From an uncultured Collinsella sp. (lineage in GTDB: Bacteria > Actinomycetota > Coriobacteriia > Coriobacteriales > Coriobacteriaceae), in contig UROO01000056.1 in NCBI GenBank assembly GCA_900549555.1, forward strand, positions 1 to 11,476: a stretch of 11,476 nt of DNA, written 5' to 3'. The notes below the pieces were generated by a model. The model saw only the letters and a list, made by a program, of their open reading frames with translations, made no database searches and had not been told where the DNA came from. The translations under genes were made by a program, and so were the position numbers. Shown piece by piece: positions 6,977-11,476 of the stretch. Positions within the stretch are counted from its first letter, which is position 1. Each line of letters begins with the position of its first letter.

Positions 6977-6988
6977 GCGTTACTGAGG

Positions 6989-7103
6989 GGCGCGTCCCGA
7001 TGCTTTGCTCTCCGCTGCGGACAGTCCTGCGCAAGACGGACAGCACATTAAGTGCTGTCCTTTGCGTGCGGAACTTGCGGCGAGCAAAGCATCGGGCCGC
7101 TCC
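6989..7103 (+). repeat. ~115-nt nested palindrome after valS, element E3
   Basis: The outer arms CCCGATGCTTTGCTC (6996-7010) and GAGCAAAGCATCGGG (7082-7096) are a perfect 15-bp inverted repeat. Imperfect pairing extends to about 6989 and 7103. Inside, GGACAGCAC (7038-7046) and GTGCTGTCC (7052-7060) form a 9-bp stem with loop ATTAA, extended by TGCGCAA (7028-7034) against TTGCGTG (7062-7068). It shares with E2 the length, the order of parts, the left edge GGCG[T/C]GTCC, the AGCAC-loop-GTGCT core, and a 3' GGA[A/C]CT...CGAGC segment. Stem differences between the two copies are compensatory. It begins 12 bp after the valS stop, so it could act as its terminator, though no U-run follows it. Confidence 0.75.
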
Positions 7104-7140
7104 TAGTTCGTTTACGTGGTTGTTTGCAACTGGTAGGTTA

Positions 7141-7166
7141 GGGCCACTTGGTTGTGGCCTTGTTCT
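7141..7166 (+). terminator. Short terminator-like hairpin upstream of folC
   Basis: GGCCAC (7142-7147) and GTGGCC (7154-7159) form a 6-bp GC stem with loop TTGGTT, followed by TTGTTCT. It precedes the predicted folC promoter, so it could end valS transcription. The stem is short and the U-run is interrupted. Confidence 0.4.
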
Positions 7167-7186
7167 CGCTGCAATCGGGTAAAGGC

Positions 7187-7195
7187 TGATATTGT
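7187..7195 (+). promoter_or_regulatory. Extended -10 promoter for folC
   Basis: TGATATTGT fits the extended -10 pattern (TG, one base, TATTGT), 60 bp before the folC start codon. No clear -35 is present. A T-rich CTTTTTC stretch (7229-7235) in the leader is preceded only by a 4-bp possible stem (GAGG/CCTC), too weak to call an attenuator. Confidence 0.45.
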
Positions 7196-7255
7196 CAACG
7201 CGAGGGGCTCATTCTTATTGGCGGGCCTCTTTTTCTGTTATGGGAGACTTTGGTT

Positions 7256-8599
7256 ATGGCGAAGCGTTCGGGGTTGTATTCGGTGCCGTTTGAGGTTCCG
7301 GAGCTTTCTTTTGATGAGGCTGTTGCACTTGCGGCCGATACGGGCAAGATTGCGCGTTATTCTACGCCGCTGCTCGAGACCGTCGTCGAGATGCTCGATG
7401 AGCTTGGTCGTCCTGACGAGTTCTATGATTGCGTTCAGATAGCCGGTACCAATGGAAAGACCTCTACGACGCGATTCTCGGCTGCCATTCTTCGTGGTGA
7501 GGGCCTTAAGACGGCGCTCTTTACGTCTCCTCATCTGGTGCGCTATCCCGAGCGTATGGAGATTGATGGAAAGGTCGTCTCAGACGAGGTCTTTGCCCAT
7601 GGTGTCTCTGCGGCGTATGAGGCGGGCCGTCGTCTCAATGCGCGTCGTGAGGCGGCGGGCGAGGAGCTCCGTTCTATTACGCCCTTCGATCTTTTGTCCG
7701 TGGCCGGTTTGACTATGTTTGCCGAGGCCGCGGTGGACGTTGCCGTGCTTGAGGTCGGCATGGGCGGACGCTGGGATGCTACGAGTGCGACCGATCCCGT
7801 GGCCGTTGCCATTACGGGCATTGGACTCGACCACACGAAGGTCCTTGGCGACACGCTTGAGGCTATTGCGGGGGAGAAGGCTGCGGTTATTAAGCCTGGG
7901 CGCCTGGTTGTTTTGGGCGAGGGCACGCATGAGCCGAGCGTTCAGCGCGTGATGGATGCACGTTGCCGTGAGTGCGGCGTTATGCCGCTCGTGGTGAGCC
8001 ATACGACGACCAAACTTCCGGCACACGTGGGCGATACGGTGGAGTTTAGCTGTACCACGCCGCGCGCGATCTATACGTCGATTATGGTCAAGCCGGCGTA
8101 TCAGCCGCAGAATGCCGCGTGCGCGATTATGCTGTGCGAGGGCTATTTGGGTCGCGAGCTCGACCACGATGCGCTTGATGCTTCGCTTATGGGCTGTCCT
8201 ACGCCGGGTCGCTTTGATGTGCTGGGAACCGATCCGCTCAAGCTGATTGATGCCTGTCATAACCCCCAGAGCTGCGAGAACTTTGTGAGCGCGCTGGACG
8301 AGATCGACCCGTGCGTTGAGAATCGCCCCACGCTGCTGTGCGCCGCATTGGCTGACAAGGACGTGGCGGGTATCGTCGACGCGCTGATTCCAGCCTTCCC
8401 GCGCGTGGTCGTGACGCAGACCGATTCTGATCGCGCCCTGCCGGCAGAGGAGCTCGCCGCCCTGGTGGACGCCGATAAGCTCGCGGGCGTGTACCCCAGC
8501 GTGTCCGAGGCCCTCGCAGCCCTCGATGCCGCGGCCGAACCTTTCGTAGCAGCCGGCACCATCACCCTAGCCGGCGAAGTAGCCGGCCTGCTCCGTTAA
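7256..8599 (+). CDS. folC: Folylpolyglutamate synthase / dihydrofolate synthase
   Basis: A Mur-ligase-family enzyme that uses ATP to add glutamate to dihydropteroate and/or extend the polyglutamate tail of folates in the cytoplasm. It is 447 aa, typical length. Visible motifs are the P-loop GTNGKTS (64-70), then TSPHL; EVGMGGRWDATS; GLDHTKVLGDT with EKAAVIKPG, the conserved Lys region of the family; and ACHNPQ, which replaces the usual GAHNP at the C-terminal domain entrance. Whether it is bifunctional (FolC) or only an FPGS cannot be read from the sequence. Start ATG 7256 is chosen with GGGAG (7242-7246) 9 nt upstream; the in-frame TTG 7250 is only 3 nt from it. Codon choice is visibly less biased (more T-ending codons in the first half) than in tig, clpP or valS, consistent with lower expression. 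The stop is directly followed by a long palindrome. Confidence 0.93.
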   Translation: MAKRSGLYSVPFEVPELSFDEAVALAADTGKIARYSTPLLETVVEMLDELGRPDEFYDCVQIAGTNGKTSTTRFSAAILRGEGLKTALFTSPHLVRYPERMEIDGKVVSDEVFAHGVSAAYEAGRRLNARREAAGEELRSITPFDLLSVAGLTMFAEAAVDVAVLEVGMGGRWDATSATDPVAVAITGIGLDHTKVLGDTLEAIAGEKAAVIKPGRLVVLGEGTHEPSVQRVMDARCRECGVMPLVVSHTTTKLPAHVGDTVEFSCTTPRAIYTSIMVKPAYQPQNAACAIMLCEGYLGRELDHDALDASLMGCPTPGRFDVLGTDPLKLIDACHNPQSCENFVSALDEIDPCVENRPTLLCAALADKDVAGIVDALIPAFPRVVVTQTDSDRALPAEELAALVDADKLAGVYPSVSEALAALDAAAEPFVAAGTITLAGEVAGLLR

Positions 8600-8701
8600 C
8601 CCATACCCCCTCATCAGTTGCGGTGAAATAGTTCCTGTATTTGGGTTCTAGCAGCCCAAACAGGATCTATTCCACCGCAACTTATTGAGGGGCTATTGGG
8701 T
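8600..8701. repeat. ~100-bp palindromic repeat between convergent genes, element E4
   Basis: The core arms start with AGTTGCGGTG at 8616 and end with CACCGCAACT at 8682. They pair through AAATAG/CTATT and TCCTGT/ACAGGA with an A·C and a T·T mismatch, then TTGGG/CCCAA near the loop. Pairing continues outward as CCCCTCA (8607-8613)/TGAGGGG (8686-8692), and roughly ACCCA (8599-8603)/TGGGT (8697-8701). It fills the space between the folC stop and the stop of the minus-strand peptidase, so as a hairpin it can serve as a bidirectional terminator. The core is repeated at 9848-9913 in the same orientation, with the same A·C arm mismatch. This points to a dispersed repeat family rather than a one-off terminator. 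Confidence 0.85.
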
Positions 8702-8706
8702 AAGGG

Positions 8707-9795
8707 CTAGTCTAGGCGGACTGGGTCGTGGGGGTAGGCGTTGAGGATCTCGACGCCGGACTCGGTCACTAGGGCCAGGTCCTCGATGCGGACGCCGGTG
8801 CGGCCGGGGAGGTAGATGCCCGGCTCGATAGAGAATGTCATGCCCGGCTCTACGACCTGCTCGTTGACAAGCGAGACGTCGCCCGGCTCGTGGTCCTGCA
8901 GACCGATCGAGTGTCCCAAGCGGTGTGTAAAGTACTGCTCATAGCCCGCATTCTCAATCACGTCGCGCGCGGCGCGGTCCAGTTCGCACATGCGCACACC
9001 CGGTGCGATGAGCGCCTCGGCGGCCTCGTTGGCGCGCCGCACGATGTCGTAGATGCGTGCCGTCTCTTCGTCCGGCTCGCCCCAAAAGAACGTGCGTGTC
9101 ATGTCCGAGCAGTAGTTGCGGCGGCGCCCGCCAATGTCGAACAGCACCACGTCGCCGCGCTTGAGTACGGTGTCGTCAGGCTCGTGGTGCGGGTCGCCGG
9201 CGTTGGCGCCAAAGCTTACGATGGGCGGAAAGCTAAAGCCCTCGCAGCCGTGCTTGCGATACAGACCGAGCATCTGGTCGGCAATTTCGCGCTCCGTCAC
9301 GCCCTCGTGGACGAGCTTGATGGCGTCGGCCATCACGGCGTCGTTGGCGGCCGAGGACGCGCGCATCAGCTCCTGCTCGGCGGCATCCTTGTGGGTGCGT
9401 GCGGCGGTGACGGCAAAGTCGCCCAGGAAAAACTCGCTCGCGGCGTGACAATCCATGAGCGGCATCAAAAAGCCGGAACGCATGACGGTGTCGATGCCGA
9501 GCGGTTTGGTCGGATCGACCTCGCGAGCGATGGCGTCGGCCACGACGTCGGTATCGGTGTGGTAGGCCACGCGGGCATTGTCGTACTCGGGCAGCTGATG
9601 CAAGGCGTTGACCAAGATCACGGGCTCGGCATTGCGTGCGAGCAGCACGCCGCAAAAGCGCTCGAACATATCGGCATAAAAGCCGGTCAGATAGTAGATC
9701 GACCACGGGTCGTTTACGAGCAGCTGCGCGCCGGGGTGCTGAGCCTCGAGCGCATCGAGCACGCGCGCCACGCGCTGGTCATCGACATGTGCCAT
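8707..9795 (-). CDS. M24-family metallopeptidase (Xaa-Pro aminopeptidase-like)
   Basis: A cytoplasmic dinuclear-metal peptidase of the pita-bread fold, 362 aa. The N-terminal creatinase-like domain (about 1-125, with WSIYYLTGF) precedes the catalytic domain. All five metal ligands are present: Asp220 (LFDIGG), Asp231 (CSDMTRT), His295 (LGHSIG), Glu324 (IEPG) and Glu338 (RIEDL). The D-x10-D spacing matches aminopeptidase P and prolidase. It probably removes N-terminal residues before proline or cleaves X-Pro dipeptides; the sequence does not decide which. There is no signal peptide. Start ATG at 9795 has AAAGGA 7 nt upstream on the minus strand. A 30-nt imperfect hairpin abuts that ribosome site. 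It is flanked by E4 (3' side) and E5 (5' side), and is probably a single-gene unit convergent with folC. Confidence 0.92.
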   Translation of the reverse strand: MAHVDDQRVARVLDALEAQHPGAQLLVNDPWSIYYLTGFYADMFERFCGVLLARNAEPVILVNALHQLPEYDNARVAYHTDTDVVADAIAREVDPTKPLGIDTVMRSGFLMPLMDCHAASEFFLGDFAVTAARTHKDAAEQELMRASSAANDAVMADAIKLVHEGVTEREIADQMLGLYRKHGCEGFSFPPIVSFGANAGDPHHEPDDTVLKRGDVVLFDIGGRRRNYCSDMTRTFFWGEPDEETARIYDIVRRANEAAEALIAPGVRMCELDRAARDVIENAGYEQYFTHRLGHSIGLQDHEPGDVSLVNEQVVEPGMTFSIEPGIYLPGRTGVRIEDLALVTESGVEILNAYPHDPVRLD

Positions 9796-9807
9796 GAAAC
9801 ATCCTTT

Positions 9808-9837
9808 CGCTAGGGTACCACCATGGTATCCCAAGCG
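9808..9837 (-). promoter_or_regulatory. Hairpin abutting the peptidase ribosome-binding site
   Basis: On the minus strand, CGCT, GGG and TACCA pair with TGGTA, CCC and AGCG (12 bp, one T·T mismatch, one bulged A) around a 3-nt loop. It ends exactly where the AAAGGAT ribosome-binding sequence (9801-9807) begins. It could be an operator palindrome or an mRNA structure near the translation start. No U-run follows, so it is not a terminator. Confidence 0.4.
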
Positions 9838-9847
9838 CCCCCACATA

Positions 9848-9913
9848 AGTTGCGGTGAAATAGTTCCTGTTTGCCGGGGTAATGGCCTAAACAGGAACTA
9901 TTCCACCGCAACT
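9848..9913. repeat. 66-bp palindromic repeat, second copy (element E5)
   Basis: The arms 9848-9872 and 9889-9913 pair at 24 of 25 positions (AGTTGCGGTG... and ...CACCGCAACT). The single exception is an A·C mismatch in GTGAAATAG/CTATTCCAC, the same place and polarity as in E4. The left arms of the two copies are identical for the first 23 bases. It lies between the end of the DUF1667 gene and the start of the peptidase gene, both on the minus strand. It may therefore terminate the oxidoreductase operon, although no U-run follows on that strand. Confidence 0.85.
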
Positions 9914-9949
9914 GCAAACGCTGATGAAGCTCCGTTCTAAATGAGCTGC

Positions 9950-10348
9950 TTAGGCTGGGTCGATGTCCATGCTGGCGATGAGGTTGATGTTGGTGTTGAG
10001 GAGGTTCTCCAGCACGACGTCGCCCATGCGGACTGGGGCTTTGACGACTAGTCCGCGAATGAGGTCCATGGCTTGGGCGTGAAGTGCCAGTGGGATAGCT
10101 TCGGCCGTGCGCACGGGCAGCAGCGCCTCGTCGCCGCCGGATACGGCCACGGTAGTGGTGAGCACGCGCATGGGGCAGGTGAGCTCCTGATGCGCGAACG
10201 TATCGCCTCGCGGGCAGCTGTTGCCGGTCACGGAGCGCACCTCTACCACGGCGCCGTCTGCGTCGCGTTCTACCTCTACGGTCAGGAGGCACTCGGATGG
10301 ACAGGTAGTGCAGTTGAACTGCAGCGTTTCGATCGCGTTTATGCTCAT
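9950..10348 (-). CDS. DUF1667 cysteine-rich protein
   Basis: A 132-aa protein recognisable as DUF1667. It has an N-terminal cysteine cluster CTTCPSEC (Cys13, 16, 20), then VTGNSCPRGD (Cys45) and an extra Cys58 in LTCPMRVLT. Near the C-terminus are VKAPVRMGDVVLENLL and NLIASMD. The family is found beside FAD oxidoreductases and GlpA-like glycerol-3-phosphate dehydrogenases. The Cys pattern suggests a metal or Fe-S site and an electron-transfer role, but no reaction is established. Start ATG at 10348 has GAGGAGG upstream within the end of the oxidoreductase gene, whose stop is only 4 nt away, so the two are cotranscribed and probably translationally coupled. There is no signal peptide or membrane segment. 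Element E5 lies downstream. Confidence 0.9.
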   Translation of the reverse strand: MSINAIETLQFNCTTCPSECLLTVEVERDADGAVVEVRSVTGNSCPRGDTFAHQELTCPMRVLTTTVAVSGGDEALLPVRTAEAIPLALHAQAMDLIRGLVVKAPVRMGDVVLENLLNTNINLIASMDIDPA

Positions 10349-10352
10349 GGCC

Positions 10353-11448
10353 TTACGCCTCCTCAACGGGATTGACGGACAGGACAATCTCGCTAACACC
10401 CAGGTCGAGTGCGCGCTGAATCGCCTTTGCCGGCAGCGGGAAGCTCTCCATTACGCTCGGTTTAAACGGGCGGACCTTGCCTGCAAACAGTTCTTCGTCG
10501 CCTGCCAGAATGCGCACGCGGGCGGCGTCGACCGGTCGGCGTACGCGGAAGTTGAGTTTGGTGAGTGCCACAGCCGTAATGCGTCCCGGCAGCGCGTAGC
10601 TCGCAATGCCGGCGGGGGAGACCGTGAGCCGGCAACCCGGGCCCGCTTCGCAGCTTGTGCCCGCAGCGTCCACGTTGGCCCCAGCACCACAGCCCAACGC
10701 CCACGCCGCCGCAGCCGCTCCAGCACGCTCGGACTCTGTCGTCACGTTGTCGGCCATATCGTGCACGTGCAGTACGTTGCCGCAGGCAAAGATGCCCGGG
10801 ACGCCCGTTTGCAGGCTCTGGTCCACCACGGCGCCGCGCGTGCGCGGGTCAAGCTCAACGCCCGCGCCCACCGAAAGCTCGTTTTCGGGAATCAGACCCA
10901 CCGAAAGCAGCAGCGTGTCGCACGGAACAACGCGCTCGGTTCCCGGAATGGGCGCCAGGCTCTCGTCGACCCGACTCACCTCGACGGCCTCCACGCGATC
11001 GTGTCCGATCACACGCGTGACGGTGGTGGACAGGTGAAGCGGAATGCCAAAGTCGTCCAGGCAGTTTTTGACGTTGCGGCGCAGGCCGTTGGCGTACGGC
11101 ATGAGCTCGTACCCGCCCTCGACCGAAATTCCCTCGAGCGTACAGCGGCGCGCCATGATCAGCCCGATGTCGCCCGAGCCCAAAATGACGGCGCGCGAGC
11201 CGGGCTTGAGGTTTTCGATATTGATGTATCGCTGCGCCAGGCCGGCCGTAAACACGCCGGCAGGTCGGCTGCCGGGAATCTTGATCTCGCTGCGCGTGCG
11301 CTCGCGGCATCCCATGGCAAGGACGACCGCGCGCCCGGTGAGCTGCAGCATGCCGGCGCGGCTCATGAGCGTGACGGTATGGACTGCGGCATCTCCCGTG
11401 CCCTCGCCCGCACCCGGATCGCCCGCACCCGCGCCCTCGCCCGAATCG
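10353..11448 (-). CDS. NAD(P)/FAD-dependent oxidoreductase, 5' end missing
   Basis: The last ~364 residues of a pyridine nucleotide-disulfide-oxidoreductase-fold flavoprotein. VVLAMGCRERTR closes the FAD half. A second Rossmann motif GSGDIG (11163-11180) binds NAD(P)H. TLLLSVGLIPENEL and GIFACGN (10776-10796) are the usual C-terminal FAD-contact motifs. The N-terminal GxGxxG and the start codon are outside the contig. A Met that appears to start the frame at 11465 is encoded by adapter. With DUF1667 next to it, this resembles operons in which a GlpA-type glycerol-3-phosphate dehydrogenase, an FAD oxidoreductase and DUF1667 act together. If so, a GlpA-like gene should lie upstream (right of the window). 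A Gly/Ala/Asp-rich stretch at 11391-11447 is an unusual insert. Substrate is unproven. Confidence 0.88.
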
Positions 11449-11476
11449 CTGTCTCTTATACACATCTGACGCTGCC
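11449..11476. other. Nextera adapter, reverse complement (sequencing artefact)
   Basis: CTGTCTCTTATACACATCT (11449-11467) is the reverse complement of the Tn5 mosaic end, followed by the GACGCTGCC adapter tail. It is the mirror image of bases 1-29. Translation of this segment produces spurious peptides such as MCIRDS and MYKRQ on the minus strand and SLIHI on the plus strand, which should not be annotated. Genomic sequence ends at 11448. Confidence 0.97.

Noticed and set aside
7202..7235. Attenuator in the folC leader (GAGG...CCTC followed by CTTTTTC)
   Set aside because: Only four base pairs form beyond scattered matches, too weak despite the T-run.
8890..9813. Plus-strand open frame of 307 codons opposite the peptidase gene
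   Set aside because: The minus-strand frame has all five M24 metal ligands and a ribosome site. The plus-strand product is His/Val/Ala-rich without recognisable motifs.
3943..9949. CRISPR array from the repeated palindromes
   Set aside because: The repeats are not regularly spaced, belong to different families, and no cas genes are present.
11449..11465. Met start of the FAD oxidoreductase at 11465
   Set aside because: The codons for MCIRD and part of the next Ser are adapter sequence. The true start is beyond the contig.
1..11476. Terminal inverted repeats of a Tn5-like transposon
   Set aside because: The ends match the Nextera adapter including its non-transposon primer part, and no transposase or target duplication is present. 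This is a library artefact.

Overview
The window is an 11.4 kb contig from a high-GC bacterium, most likely a Coriobacteriia actinomycete close to Collinsella. That assignment is an inference from the protein sequences, the strongly GC-biased third codon positions, the gene order tig-clpP-clpX-valS-folC, and the FAD-oxidoreductase/DUF1667 pair. No rRNA or other decisive taxonomic marker is present. Both ends are untrimmed Illumina Nextera (Tn5 mosaic-end) adapter, so bases 1-29 and 11449-11476 are not genomic. The genes touching either end are cut by the contig boundary.

Layout. At the left edge is the tail of a xanthine-dehydrogenase-like molybdenum hydroxylase with a clear terminator, followed by a tRNA-Leu(UAG) gene. 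Next come trigger factor (tig, TTG start), then clpP and clpX one base apart. These form a protein quality-control block: a ribosome-bound chaperone, then the ClpXP protease. A 337-bp gap (3943-4279) separates clpX from valS. It holds a hairpin terminator, an 81-bp near-perfect palindrome, a probable valS promoter and a second large nested palindrome. valS (898 aa) is followed by a 279-bp gap with another nested palindrome, a small terminator-like hairpin and the folC promoter. folC converges on a minus-strand M24 aminopeptidase, with a long palindromic repeat between them. The right end is a minus-strand operon: an FAD-dependent oxidoreductase (5' end cut off), then a DUF1667 protein. A second copy of the long palindromic repeat separates this operon from the peptidase gene.

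The genes are ordinary housekeeping or metabolic genes. The unusual content is between them: five large imperfect palindromes belonging to three sequence families. Two ~115-nt nested palindromes that look homologous bracket valS in the same orientation. They share a core hairpin with compensatory base changes. Two copies of an AGTTGCGGTG...CACCGCAACT palindrome share an arm mismatch and lie at the ends of the peptidase region. A single GGGACAGGTTTATT palindrome resembles REP-type or RAYT-associated repeats. None has an obvious encoded protein here. Dispersed non-autonomous repeats that double as terminators, or structured RNAs, are the leading explanations.
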